A stretch of DNA of 64,000 nucleotides from CAJFUR01 sp904420575 (GTDB taxonomy: Bacteria; Actinomycetota; Coriobacteriia; Coriobacteriales; Eggerthellaceae). A program made the translations under genes and the position numbers. Below, piece after piece: positions 1-8,341 of the stretch (positions within the stretch are counted from its first letter, which is position 1; every line of letters begins with the position of its first letter). A model generated the notes under the pieces. That model ran no database searches and was not told where the DNA came from. It was given only the letters and a program-made list of their open reading frames with translations. The stretch spans positions 62,001-126,000 of the forward strand of contig OZ221973.1 in assembly GCA_965119745.1 (NCBI GenBank), written 5' to 3'.

Positions 1-78
1 GCAGGCGTACGGTTCGCCCGCATGGGCACATCGTGGGCACGGCTGCGGCCGCAACGACGCCCAAGGCAGGCCAGGCGC

Positions 79-1041
79 TCATTCGTCGCCTTTCATGGAG
101 AAGAACGCGCGGATGGCCCCACAGGCCAGGCCGCCGATCGGCCAGGCCAGCCAGAACAAGCGCTGCGCGGCGGCTACGGGCGCGAACAGCAGCACCAGGC
201 CGACGGCCGTCGCCACGCTCATGACGATCTTGTACCACGTGCCCTCGCGTCGGGCACGGCGGGCGCGCGTCTGCAGGACGCCGTCAAGGGCGCCTATCCC
301 CTCGTCGTCCAAGCCGCGCAAGGATTTCCGGTTGTAGGCCGCCAGGTCGCACCGCACGCCCAGAAGGCACCCGCGCACGACGAAGAACACGCCCATGGCG
401 GCGAACGCTGCAGACGCCGCGGACGCGAACCATATGTTCGCCTGCAACAGCACGGCAGACGCCAAGGCGGCCAGAACGAACGCAGTGCCCGCCACGATCC
501 CCGTCGACATGGCCGAACGCGCCGCGCCCTTCTGTTCGGCCGTGTAGAAGTCCTCGACGAAGGGGTGGGTCTTGCGGAACCCCGTACGGCCGAAACATGC
601 GGGCACGACGAGCGCGAGCCCTGCCGCCAAGCCGGCGAAGACGAACACGCTCGCATAGTATTCGATGCCCGGAACCGGCACGATCCCGGACACGAGCATG
701 CACAGCGCCAGGCCCACAAGGGGCATGCCCGCGCCGAGCGACACTTTCAGCGCGAAGGCGCGCATAGCCTCGTCGTACCCCGTCACGTCCTGTGGGGCCT
801 TCGCCTGCGGCATGTGGGAGGCCACATCTGTCGGGCGGCCCGTCAGATCGCCCGACACCAGCTCGTCGAGCGTGCAGCCGAACAGGTCGCACAGCTTCAA
901 CAGCTTGTCCATCTCCGGATAGGCACGCTCGGCCTCCCACTTGGAAACGGACTGACGGCTCACGCCCAAAAGCATGGCAAGCTGCTCCTGTGTCAGGTTG
1001 CGCGTCGCACGCAGGTGTTGCAAGTTGTCGCGAAAGCTCAT
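79..1041 (-). CDS. XRE-family regulator with multi-pass membrane domain
   Basis: This 320-residue protein has an N-terminal helix-turn-helix of the Cro/CI (XRE) type at about residues 5-60, seen in LTQEQLAMLLGVSRQSVSKWE. About six hydrophobic segments follow between residues 95 and 320. The form suggests a membrane-tethered transcription factor that senses an envelope or small-molecule signal, but the ligand cannot be told. I chose the ATG at 1041 because an AGGAAGG ribosome site lies just upstream; a longer reading frame upstream is arginine-rich noise. No partner gene is adjacent, since the upstream kilobase is gene-free and the downstream side reaches the window edge. Confidence 0.85.
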   Translation of the reverse strand: MSFRDNLQHLRATRNLTQEQLAMLLGVSRQSVSKWEAERAYPEMDKLLKLCDLFGCTLDELVSGDLTGRPTDVASHMPQAKAPQDVTGYDEAMRAFALKVSLGAGMPLVGLALCMLVSGIVPVPGIEYYASVFVFAGLAAGLALVVPACFGRTGFRKTHPFVEDFYTAEQKGAARSAMSTGIVAGTAFVLAALASAVLLQANIWFASAASAAFAAMGVFFVVRGCLLGVRCDLAAYNRKSLRGLDDEGIGALDGVLQTRARRARREGTWYKIVMSVATAVGLVLLFAPVAAAQRLFWLAWPIGGLACGAIRAFFSMKGDE

Positions 1042-1531
1042 GGGACCTTCCTCACGTTGCAGGATGTCAAGCCGGCCGCGCCGCGCGATGGCAGGACGAC
1101 GGCAACACCGGGCGTCAAGGCGGTCGCGTCGCTGGCCACCAAGGTGGCCGACCCCCGCCGGTCGCCGCACTCGCCTCGCCGCACGGTGGCAGGGGCCGGA
1201 TCCCTTGCCCACCACGCGACGTCGGAACGGCCGGTGTCCCCATCATGCCAGCACGAGGGCCCCCGATCAACCAACTTTCGGCTGCTTTTCTCTGAGTGCG
1301 CATGGCAACCAGTGGTATCCCATGCCTGGTCGGAGGCAAGGCGCCCGGAAGACGTCCATGGAACTCCCTCACGCGCCCACAAGGCGCCCTATCCGCAGCC
1401 AGCCAGAAAAGCCTTCGCTCCACGCGCCGATCGACCGCGGGGCCACCGTCAAATGCGCTGTCCGAGCGTGCTGGCCGCCCACGCAGCAGCCTATCGGCAT
1501 GCTGCAGACGCTCGCCGAAGGCTGGTCGCTT

Positions 1532-1609
1532 GCAGGCGCTCGTCTCGCAGACGGGCCGTGCGTGTGCCCACGGGCAAGCGGGCCCCGCAGGCGTTCGTCT
1601 CGCAGACGA
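1532..1609. repeat. 22-bp direct repeats, 56-bp spacing
   Basis: The word GCAGGCG(C/T)TCGTCTCGCAG followed by ACG occurs at 1532-1553 and again at 1588-1609 with one mismatch. A weaker related stretch follows near 1656-1680. No gene is associated with it. Confidence 0.6.
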
Positions 1610-1762
1610 AGCCTGCGAGTCCGTTTCGCAAGCAGATCCCTGCAGGTGCCCGCTTGCAGGCGGATCCTTGCGAACGCCTGACAGCCGCCCCCCCCGCGAG
1701 CCCCGGGCAGGCGCCTGTCCGGCCGCCCGAACGAACGCTTCACCTTTCCGTCCCTCACGGGA

Positions 1763-1990
1763 GGCAAGGCTGACCGTTATGGCTACCGAATGGCAAGGCT
1801 GACCGTTATGGCCCCGAAATGGCAAGGCTGACCGTTATGGCAGGAATTTCGCCCGTTATGGCGGCCGGAACGAAGATAGTAGCGGCATAACCCCAGGTCG
1901 CGAAAATCACAGGAGCCTCGGAAAGCCGTCAAGAGCGCCACAGCGGTCGTCCTTGCCATTCGGAAGCCATAAAGGTCAGCCTTGCCATCC
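1763..1990. repeat. 29-bp tandem repeats with a distant inverted copy
   Basis: The word GGCAAGGCTGACCGTTATGG occurs at 1763-1782, 1792-1811 and 1821-1840, giving a period of 29 bp. A decayed fourth unit follows near 1850. An inverted copy, nearly identical over about 37 bases, lies at 1951-1990. A transcript across this stretch could form a long stem with a loop of more than 100 bases. The origin is unknown. Confidence 0.75.
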
Positions 1991-1994
1991 ACGG

Positions 1995-2030
1995 GGAAAG
2001 ACAAAGGCCAACCGCATGAACGGTTGGCCT
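1995..2030 (-). terminator. intrinsic terminator of tRNA-Pro
   Basis: On the minus strand the 10-bp stem AGGCCAACCG / CGGTTGGCCT (2005-2030) is followed by a T-rich run, just past the 3' end of the tRNA. Confidence 0.75.
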
Positions 2031-2038
2031 GAAACTAC

Positions 2039-2115
2039 TGGTCGGGATGACAGGATTTGAACCTGCGGCCTCTGCGTCCCGAACGCAGCGCTCTACCAAG
2101 CTGAGCCACATCCCG
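2039..2115 (-). tRNA. tRNA-Pro (anticodon CGG)
   Basis: The minus strand folds into a complete cloverleaf. The acceptor stem pairs CGGGATG with CATCCCG. The anticodon arm is CTGCG-TTCGGGA-CGCAG, whose loop places CGG in the anticodon. The T arm carries GGTTCAAATCC. The 3' CCA is encoded (2039-2041). It reads the proline codon CCG, which is abundant in a GC-rich genome. Confidence 0.95.
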
Positions 2116-2204
2116 GGTATGCCGCTCTCAAGCAGCGAGGGCTATGATAGCACAACGGATAAAAAAGCAAAAGGAAATCGCTGATAATTTCATGCGCCCA
2201 ACCG

Positions 2205-2310
2205 AGACCCGCCGAGGCCGACCGAGACCGACCGCGCCCTGCCGAGGCCCGCCCCCGCCGAGGCCGACCGAGACCGATCGCGCACGACCGAGGCCTGCCG
2301 AGGCCGCCGC
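2205..2310. repeat. low-complexity GC-rich repeat
   Basis: A degenerate array built from CCGAGGCC and ACCGAGACC words; a 20-base unit recurs at 2213-2232 and 2258-2277. It lies between the tRNA and the transporter gene and codes for nothing recognisable. Confidence 0.6.
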
Positions 2311-2313
2311 GCA

Positions 2314-2341
2314 CGGCGGGCGTTCCGGAGAACGCCCGCCG
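2314..2341. terminator. GC-rich hairpin after the NhaC-type transporter
   Basis: An 11-bp perfect stem CGGCGGGCGTT / AACGCCCGCCG lies 17 bp past the transporter stop codon. There is no T-run, so its role as a terminator is tentative. Confidence 0.45.
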
Positions 2342-2358
2342 ATCCTGCGGCAAGGCGG

Positions 2359-3936
2359 CTAGGCGTCGCTTTCCGCAGCCAGCTTCCTTTCGTCCACGCC
2401 GATGGTCCTACGCAGCACGAACAGCGCGCCGATCACCAGCACGGCGCCGACGGCCAGGCAGATCCAGGGGTTGCGGACGAAGCCGGCCAGCACGAAGCAC
2501 ACAAACGAGATGGCCACCACCGTGATCACGTAGGGCAGCTGGGTGGACACGTGCTCCACATGGTTCATGTTCGCGCCGGCCGACGCCATGATGGTCGTGT
2601 CGGAAATGGGCGAGCAATGGTCGCCGGCCACCGCGCCCGCCAGGCAGGCGGAGATGCCGATGGTGAGAAGCTCGGGGTTGTTGGCGAAGATGGGCAGCAC
2701 GATGGGGATGAGGATGCCGAACGTGCCCCAGCTGGTGCCCGTGGCGAACGCGAGTCCGCACGCCACCAGGAAGATGATGGCGGGAAGCATGCTGAACAGG
2801 CCCCCGGCCACGCCTTCCATGCAGCCGGACACGAACTCGGCAGCACCGAGCGCGCTCGTCATGCTCTTCAAGGTCAAGGCGAAGGTGAGGATCAGGATGG
2901 CGGGAAGCATGCTGTTGAAGCCCGAGGTCAGGCACTTCATGGATTCCTTGAAGGCCACCACGCGGCGCAGCAGCAGGTAGACGAACGTGAAGACCAGCGC
3001 GATGAGCGAGCCCCACGGCAGGGCCAAGAACGCGTCGGTGTTGCCGAACGCCAGGATGAGACTCTGGTAGCCCTCGGCCGCAGGATCCCAGAAGCCGCCC
3101 ACGTAGAGCATGCCGACGATGCAGAACACGATGAGCACGACGACGGGGATGAGCATGTCCCACAGCCGGGCGCGCGTGTTGACGACGGGCTCGTCGTTGC
3201 CGAGCGAGCCGATGCGCCCCTCGCGGATAGCCTCCATCTCGCTTTTCGCCATGGGGCCGTAGTCGAAGCCCATGACCACGATCACGACGACGAACAATAG
3301 CGTGAGCAGCGAATAGAAGTTGAACGGGATGGCGCTCACGAACAGCTGGATGCCGTCTACGTTGAGGTCGGAGGCCACGCCCGACACAGCGGCGGCCCAC
3401 GAGGACACGGGCGCGATCATGCACACCGGGGCGGCGGTCGCATCGATCAGGTAGGCGAGCTTGGCGCGGGAAATGCGGTGCCCGTCGGTGACGGGGCGCA
3501 TGACCGAGCCCACGGTCAGGCAGTTGAAGTAGTCGTCCACGAAGATGAGCACGCCGAGCGCGAACGTGGCCAGCTGGGAGCCCACGCGGCTCTTGACGTG
3601 CTTGGCCGCCCAGGTGCCGAACGCGGCCGAAGCACCCGTGACGCTGATGAGGGCGACCAGGATGCCCAGCATCACCAGGAAGACGAAGATGCCCGCACTG
3701 TCTGCCAGCGCAGGAATCAAGCCTGTGGTGATGGCGTCCTCCTCGGTGCCGCCCGTCGGGACGAACGTCCCGCTGATGATGGCGTCCACGGTGCCGATGG
3801 GATCGAAACCCGTGAGCAACAGGGCGCCCACCAGGATGCCGATGAACAGGGAACTGTAGACTTCCTTCGTGATGAGCGCAAGCACGATTGCGACAATCGC
3901 GGGAACAAGCGCCCAGAAGGTGTTGACGAACTCCAT
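2359..3936 (-). CDS. NhaC-family secondary transporter, probably lysine uptake
   Basis: This 525-residue, strongly hydrophobic protein has about twelve membrane segments. It carries the NhaC-family signature FVDDYFNCLTVGSVMRPVTD near residue 135. NhaC proteins are cation-coupled exchangers or symporters of the inner membrane. Here the gene follows a lysine riboswitch, so I infer that it carries lysine; riboswitch-controlled NhaC relatives have been called LysW. The ATG at 3936 is chosen because AAGGAGAAG lies just upstream and because the preceding reading frame is the riboswitch leader. The gene is monocistronic. Family membership is secure and substrate is inferred. Confidence 0.9.
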   Translation of the reverse strand: MEFVNTFWALVPAIVAIVLALITKEVYSSLFIGILVGALLLTGFDPIGTVDAIISGTFVPTGGTEEDAITTGLIPALADSAGIFVFLVMLGILVALISVTGASAAFGTWAAKHVKSRVGSQLATFALGVLIFVDDYFNCLTVGSVMRPVTDGHRISRAKLAYLIDATAAPVCMIAPVSSWAAAVSGVASDLNVDGIQLFVSAIPFNFYSLLTLLFVVVIVVMGFDYGPMAKSEMEAIREGRIGSLGNDEPVVNTRARLWDMLIPVVVLIVFCIVGMLYVGGFWDPAAEGYQSLILAFGNTDAFLALPWGSLIALVFTFVYLLLRRVVAFKESMKCLTSGFNSMLPAILILTFALTLKSMTSALGAAEFVSGCMEGVAGGLFSMLPAIIFLVACGLAFATGTSWGTFGILIPIVLPIFANNPELLTIGISACLAGAVAGDHCSPISDTTIMASAGANMNHVEHVSTQLPYVITVVAISFVCFVLAGFVRNPWICLAVGAVLVIGALFVLRRTIGVDERKLAAESDA

Positions 3937-4001
3937 CGCTTCTCCTTCCAAACCGTGCTGTGGTCCATGGCTTGGCAGGAATGATGGCGTTCGTGCAAAA
4001 C

Positions 4002-4160
4002 CATGACAGCTCTCCGCAGTGCGACAGTGCGCAGGATGTTCTCCTGCACCCCAAGGCGCACGCAAGCGGGAACTCGCCTGGCCTTTCGGCGGTGCTCCCT
4101 TTCGCTTCACGCTTCCCGGCGTTTTCCGAAGGTACTGATGCGCACCGCGCCTCTGTCATG
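4002..4160 (-). promoter_or_regulatory. lysine riboswitch (L box)
   Basis: On the minus strand the leader begins with CATGACAG (4153-4160) and ends with its exact complement CTGTCATG (4002-4009), which forms the closing P1 helix. Inside lie the lysine-box landmarks: AGAGGCGCGG right after P1, an ATCAGTA segment, GAAAGGGAGCACCGCCGAAA (near 4083-4104), a GTGCAGGA/TCCTGCGC hairpin, and CTGTC before a final GGAGAGCTGTC. The order matches the Bacillus lysC leader. After P1, a CCAAGCC/GGTTTGG hairpin sits next to the ribosome site, and the P1 3' strand can pair instead with CCATGGACCACAG. That suggests translational control: lysine bound would mean low expression. Confidence 0.82.
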
Positions 4161-4171
4161 TAGGCCGCTCC

Positions 4172-4200
4172 ATTGTAATGCCTGCGGCTCGGTTTTTGCA
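4172..4200 (-). promoter_or_regulatory. promoter of the lysine-riboswitch leader
   Basis: A TACAAT -10 element (4172-4177) lies about 12 bases before the riboswitch P1 helix, which fits a start site at the riboswitch 5' end. A weak -35 (TGCAAA, 4195-4200) sits 17 bases further up. Confidence 0.55.
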
Positions 4201-4336
4201 CGAAAAAATCAAGGAAAGGGCCGAAAGGGGCCAGGCTCCCCTGCGGCGCGCAGGGTTCGCAGGGCCGTCGCACCCCTGCGCCCGTCCGCCCCCCCGCCGG
4301 GCAAGCCGGGCTAGAGGCGGCGCGGCACGACCGGCC

Positions 4337-5497
4337 TCATTCCGTGCGCAGCGCCTCGATGGGGTTCTTGCGTGAGGCGCGGTAGGCGGGGAAGATGCCG
4401 AACACGAGCCCGATGGCCGTGCTGGCCGCCACGGCTACGGCCACCACCTCGGCCGACACGGCGAACGCCAGGCCAACCGTGCGCAGCGCCAGGCCGAACG
4501 CGATGCCCGCCGCCACGCCCAACGTGCCGCCGACGACGCTCATGACCAGCGCTTCCAGCAGGAACTGCACCAGGATGTCCGCCCGACGCGCGCCGAGCGC
4601 CTTCTTGATGCCTATTTCGCGCGTGCGCTCCGTCACCGACACCAGCATGACGTTCATCACGCCGATGCCCGCCACCACCAGCGAGATGCCCGCGATGCCC
4701 GCCAGAAGCAGGGTCATCGTGCCGTCGATCTCGTTGCCGGTGCGCAGCATCTCGTCCTGCGACACGACGGAGAACTGCCCCGCCGGAACGCTCGCACTGC
4801 CCGCAAGGTACGATTCGATGGCCCGCTTGGCCTCGTCGATGCCGTCCTCGCCCCGCGCCTTCGCGTAGAACGAGTCGATGCCAGCGCCCTCCCCCATGCC
4901 TACGGCAGTGGAGAAGGGAACCAGGGCAAGGTTGCCCGTGGTGAGGCCCATCGACTGGCCCTGGTCCTGCAAGACGCCCACGACGACGAACTCGTCGCCG
5001 TCGAGCCTGACCTTCTGCCCCACCGCGTCGGTGGTGCCGAACAGCTCGTTGGCCACCACCGAGCCCAGCACGATCACCTTGCTCCTGTTCTCCTGGTCGA
5101 TGGGCGAAAGGTTGCGGCCGTGCAGCAGCTTGAGGTTGCGCACGTGCAGGTAGTTCTCGTCGGACGCCTCGATGAACGCCTTGTTGGACACGGCCTTGCC
5201 GCGCGACAGCCGGCTGGACAGCGTCTTTGCCGGTGCGGCGCCGTCGATGGCAGGCAGCGCGCCCACGGCCGCCAGGTCGTCGTAGCCCAGCTCGCCTTGG
5301 TACAGATACGCGGAAATCGCGTCGCCGCCCAGCTCCTTCATCTTGTCATGCACCTGCTGGTTCGACCCGTCGCCGATGCCCACCAGGACGATGACCGACG
5401 AGATGCCGATGACGAGGCCCAGCATGGTGAGCGCCGTGCGCAGCCCGTTCTGGAACACGGCGCGCACGGCCGTGCGCGCCAGATGGCTATGCCGCAT
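4337..5497 (-). CDS. MacB-like ABC transporter permease (FtsX domain)
   Basis: This 386-residue membrane protein has an N-terminal helix (LTMLGLVIGISSVIVLVGIG), a MacB-type periplasmic domain of about 200 residues, and three C-terminal membrane helices. The family signature REIGIKKALGARRADIL precedes the FtsX helices. Together with the ATPase and adaptor encoded just upstream it should form a tripartite-style mechanotransmitting exporter of lipids, peptides or drugs. Its start (ATG at 5497) overlaps the ATPase stop by 11 bases, so the two are translationally coupled. The substrate is unknown. Confidence 0.93.
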   Translation of the reverse strand: MRHSHLARTAVRAVFQNGLRTALTMLGLVIGISSVIVLVGIGDGSNQQVHDKMKELGGDAISAYLYQGELGYDDLAAVGALPAIDGAAPAKTLSSRLSRGKAVSNKAFIEASDENYLHVRNLKLLHGRNLSPIDQENRSKVIVLGSVVANELFGTTDAVGQKVRLDGDEFVVVGVLQDQGQSMGLTTGNLALVPFSTAVGMGEGAGIDSFYAKARGEDGIDEAKRAIESYLAGSASVPAGQFSVVSQDEMLRTGNEIDGTMTLLLAGIAGISLVVAGIGVMNVMLVSVTERTREIGIKKALGARRADILVQFLLEALVMSVVGGTLGVAAGIAFGLALRTVGLAFAVSAEVVAVAVAASTAIGLVFGIFPAYRASRKNPIEALRTE

Positions 5498-6185
5498 GGC
5501 GGCCCCCTCTCCCCTTCCCGCCCGCTTCCTCCAGCATGCCGTCGGCAATGCGCACGACGCGCTGGGCCTGGCGGGCAAGCTCGGGATTGTGCGTGATGAG
5601 GATGATCGTCTGACCGTGGGCATGCAGCTGCTCGAACAGCTGCATGATCTCCACGCCCGTACGCGAATCGAGCGCGCCGGTGGGCTCGTCGGCCAGCACG
5701 ATCTCGGGCTCGCACACCAGCGCGCGGGCGACGGCGACGCGCTGCTGCTGGCCGCCGGACAGCTGGCTGGGCAGGTGATGCTCGCGGCCTTCGAGCCCCA
5801 CCTGGGAAAGCAGCGCGCGGGCGCGGGCGTCGGCCTCCTTGGGCCGCACGCCGGCATAGCCGAGGGGCAGCTTCACGTTCTCGAGCGCCGAGAGCTTGCC
5901 CAGCAGGTTGAAGCTTTGGAACACGAACCCAATCTTCTGGTTGCGGATGACGGCCAGCCGGTTGTCGGACAGCTTCCCCACGTCCATGCCGTCAAGCTCG
6001 TAGGTGCCGCGGTCGGGCACGTCCAGAAGCCCCAGGATGTTCATGAGCGTGGACTTCCCCGACCCGGACGGGCCCACGATGGCCACGAACTCGCCGCGCG
6101 AAACCTGGAAGTCCACGCCGTCGAGGGCATGGATGGCCTCGCCACCCAGCTCGTAGGTCTTCCCTACCTGCCGCAGGCGGATCAT
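5487..6185 (-). CDS. MacB/LolD-type ABC transporter ATP-binding protein
   Basis: This 232-residue ATPase carries Walker A GPSGSGKST (about residues 38-46), the Q-loop in FVFQSFNLL, signature LSGGQQQRV (142-150), Walker B IVLADEPTG and the H-loop ITHN. The LGLLD and YELDG segments are typical of the LolD/MacB subfamily that powers FtsX-type permeases. Its ATG overlaps the adaptor stop codon as ATGA (6182-6185). It drives the permease encoded immediately downstream. Confidence 0.96.
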   Translation of the reverse strand: MIRLRQVGKTYELGGEAIHALDGVDFQVSRGEFVAIVGPSGSGKSTLMNILGLLDVPDRGTYELDGMDVGKLSDNRLAVIRNQKIGFVFQSFNLLGKLSALENVKLPLGYAGVRPKEADARARALLSQVGLEGREHHLPSQLSGGQQQRVAVARALVCEPEIVLADEPTGALDSRTGVEIMQLFEQLHAHGQTIILITHNPELARQAQRVVRIADGMLEEAGGKGRGGRHAA

Positions 6186-7087
6186 GCGTACGCCTCCAGG
6201 CCCTCGCCCCAGCCTTCCTCGTCCGAAGGCGCGTCCGCCTCGTTGAGCACGACCGCGTCGCCTTCCTGCAGTCCTTCGCCCGACACTTCCACCACCAGGC
6301 CGTCCGAAATCCCCGTGACGACGGCCACGCGGCGCGGCGTGCCGGCTTCCCCGTCCACCACTTCCACGTACTTGCCGTCGCCGGTGCCGCTGACGGCGCT
6401 CACCGGCACCGTGAGCACGTCGGCCGCCTCGGCCACCGTGATGGACAGGTTCGCAGACATGCCCAGCTTGATGCTGCCGTCGTTGGGCACCGCCACCGTC
6501 ACGGTGAACTTGGAGCCGGTGGCGCCGAACGTGCCGACTTCGTTGACGTTGGCGATGGTTCCCTCGTACACCCGGGACTCGTCGGCGCCCAGCCTCACGG
6601 TCACGGCCTGCCCTTCGGCCACGGACGCCAGGTCGGTCTCCGAGACCTGCAGGGTGACGGCCATGGAGTCGATGCGGTGGACCTCGATGAAGTGGTCGCC
6701 CTTCGTGACGGCGCCCTTGTTCTTTCCCGGCAGCTCGTAGGCCGTGACCACCAGGTCGTAGGGCGCGGCCCACGTGTCGCCGTTCGCGTACGTCACCAGC
6801 GTCTGGCCGGCGGCCACGCGCTTGTTGAGCGGCGCGTCGAACGATTCCAGCCAGTGCCAGCTGTCGGCAGGCCGCAGCTTCTCGGTGGCGCTCGCCTTCG
6901 CCTCGCCGATGCCGGTGACGGTCTTCTGCACCGACCCCCGCACGACGGGGGCGGTCAGAACGGGGTCCTCTGGCGGCTTCTTCCCCGCCTGCATCAGGTC
7001 GTCGCCGAACGCCAGCCAGGCCGCCAGGCCGCCCAGGACCGCAAGCAGCGCCAGGACGACGGCCGCCTTTCCCACCATGCCCTTCAC
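6182..7087 (-). CDS. HlyD/RND-type efflux adaptor subunit
   Basis: This 301-residue protein has an N-terminal signal-anchor helix (residues 8-27) and then a periplasmic-adaptor layout: a short lipoyl-like part, a beta-barrel with LGMSANLSITV, and a membrane-proximal part. In a monoderm actinobacterium such adaptors sit outside the membrane and clamp the MacB-like permease. The start is a GTG at 7087; an in-frame ATG three codons later is the alternative. It begins 9 bases after the small membrane protein and overlaps the ATPase by 4 bases, so it belongs to the same operon. Confidence 0.88.
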   Translation of the reverse strand: MKGMVGKAAVVLALLAVLGGLAAWLAFGDDLMQAGKKPPEDPVLTAPVVRGSVQKTVTGIGEAKASATEKLRPADSWHWLESFDAPLNKRVAAGQTLVTYANGDTWAAPYDLVVTAYELPGKNKGAVTKGDHFIEVHRIDSMAVTLQVSETDLASVAEGQAVTVRLGADESRVYEGTIANVNEVGTFGATGSKFTVTVAVPNDGSIKLGMSANLSITVAEAADVLTVPVSAVSGTGDGKYVEVVDGEAGTPRRVAVVTGISDGLVVEVSGEGLQEGDAVVLNEADAPSDEEGWGEGLEAYA

Positions 7088-7096
7088 GCCGGCCGC

Positions 7097-7312
7097 CTAT
7101 TCGGCCGGAGCGTCGAGGGGGGCCTCGCCGTCGGGAGGCAGCGGGAGGCTGGGGTCGTCGGCAACGGCTTCGGGCGGAATCTCCCTGCCCGCCTTCGTCT
7201 GCCCGGCGTCGCCGCCAGCCAGTCCCATGGTCTTCACCACCAGCAAACCGCCCACCGCCACGATGAGGACGACCAGCACGCCTACGATGACCTTGAATCC
7301 CTTCGATTTCAT
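7097..7312 (-). CDS. small single-pass membrane protein of the ABC operon
   Basis: This 71-residue protein has one membrane helix (about residues 8-28, VIVGVLVVLIVAVGGLLVV) and a proline- and acid-rich outer tail. The ATG at 7312 follows a good AAGGAG ribosome site. It is the first gene of the adaptor-ATPase-permease operon, 9 bases ahead of the adaptor. No family is recognised. By position it could be an accessory subunit or a secreted signal for the divergent two-component system, but nothing in the sequence proves this. Confidence 0.7.
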   Translation of the reverse strand: MKSKGFKVIVGVLVVLIVAVGGLLVVKTMGLAGGDAGQTKAGREIPPEAVADDPSLPLPPDGEAPLDAPAE

Positions 7313-7660
7313 GTTCTGCTCCTTGCTGCGCGCGGATGCGCTCTCGGTCCTTCCAACCTCACGGCGGCCAGTCTAGCGAAGGGCACCTTAAAACTTCCTG
7401 AACCGCACGCGGATTCTTCCGACACTGCAAAAGGGCATGTTCGGCCCTGTGCCCCAAGGAGGGGAACGGCAGCGAAGGAGACCAAGGAAGCCGCAGCCCG
7501 CTTCCCGGCCGCGCCGAACTGGAAGGCGGCGGCCCGGCTACCCCCCTCCCCCGCTACACAAGGAGGACGGCGGCCCACTCCCCCCGGCCGCGCCAGAAGG
7601 CCCGTTTCAGCGAATCTTCAGGTTGCGCATGCTAGAATGGCCGACGGGAGGTGCGAGCAC
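7313..7660. promoter_or_regulatory. divergent promoter region between ABC operon and two-component genes
   Basis: About 350 bases with no gene. On the plus strand an extended -10 (TGC then TAGAAT, 7633-7638) lies 23 bases before the response-regulator start. On the minus strand a TAGACT hexamer (7370-7375) could serve the ABC operon. A shared, regulator-controlled intergenic region is the simplest reading. Confidence 0.5.
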
Positions 7661-8341
7661 ATGAAACTGCTGATCGTGGAAGACGACCGCCTGCTGTCCC
7701 GCGCGGTGGCGGCCGCTCTGCAAGGCTCTTACGACGTCGACGTGGCCTTCGATGGCGAAGAGGGGCTGTACTATGCGGCACAGGACGTGTACGACCTGGT
7801 GGTGCTCGACGTCATGCTGCCCGGACGCGACGGCTTCTCGGTGTTGGAAGAGCTGCGCAGGCGCGGCGTGGGAACGCCCGTGCTCATGCTCACGGCCAAG
7901 GGGACCACGGCAGACAAGCTGCGCGGCCTGCGGTCGGGCGCCGACGACTACCTGACCAAGCCGTTCGACCGCGACGAGCTGCTGGCCCGCATCGAGGCCA
8001 TCCTGCGGCGCGCCACGGGACGCGCCGACGTGAGGACCATCGCGTTCGAAGATCTGGTGCTGCACACGCAAACCAAGCAGGCCACCATCGCCGGCGTGCC
8101 GGTACCGCTCAAAGGCAAACAGTACGACGTGCTGGAATACCTGGTCAGCCACGAGGGCAGCCTTGTTTCCAAAGAGCGCCTGTTCGACAAGATATGGGGA
8201 TTTCTGTCCGAAACCTCGTCCAACGTCGTGGAGGTGTACGTGAGCGCGCTGCGCAAGGCGCTGGCGCCGTTCGGCTACGATCGCTATGTCAGGACCATCC
8301 GCGGGGCCGGCTACCTGTTCACGGGGGACGACGATGCATGA
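7661..8341 (+). CDS. OmpR-family response regulator
   Basis: This 226-residue regulator has a receiver domain (residues 1-115) with acidic pocket EDD at 7-9, phospho-acceptor Asp50 in LVVLDVMLPG, the conserved Thr in LTAKG and Lys in LTKPF. A winged-helix OmpR/PhoB output domain follows (about 130-223), ending in VRTIRGAGYLF. Its stop overlaps the kinase start by 8 bases. It is divergent from the MacB-type ABC operon, the usual arrangement when the pair controls the exporter. The start is the ATG after GGGAGGTGCGAGCAC. Confidence 0.95.
   Translation: MKLLIVEDDRLLSRAVAAALQGSYDVDVAFDGEEGLYYAAQDVYDLVVLDVMLPGRDGFSVLEELRRRGVGTPVLMLTAKGTTADKLRGLRSGADDYLTKPFDRDELLARIEAILRRATGRADVRTIAFEDLVLHTQTKQATIAGVPVPLKGKQYDVLEYLVSHEGSLVSKERLFDKIWGFLSETSSNVVEVYVSALRKALAPFGYDRYVRTIRGAGYLFTGDDDA

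Larger units (their letters stand above)
1042..2038. other. gene-free stretch with several short repeats
   Basis: Nearly 1 kb without a convincing gene. The open frames here have no recognisable domains and unnatural composition. The stretch holds two 22-bp near-identical direct repeats 56 bp apart (1532-1553 and 1588-1609), a run of 29-bp repeats at 1763-1840 with an inverted copy at 1951-1990, and the terminator of the tRNA gene at its right end. Confidence 0.6.

Noticed and set aside
1532..1840. CRISPR array
   Set aside because: The repeats are too few, spacers are absent or only 9 bases, and there are no cas genes.
1929..2111. A 60-codon minus-strand frame covering the tRNA
   Set aside because: It is translated from the tRNA-Pro gene and its flank; the AEAAGSNPVIP word is the well-known spurious translation of tRNA sequence.
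2144..2362. Possible small basic protein in the GC repeat before the transporter
   Set aside because: The sequence is Arg/Pro low-complexity, translated from the CCGAGGCC repeat, with no ribosome site.
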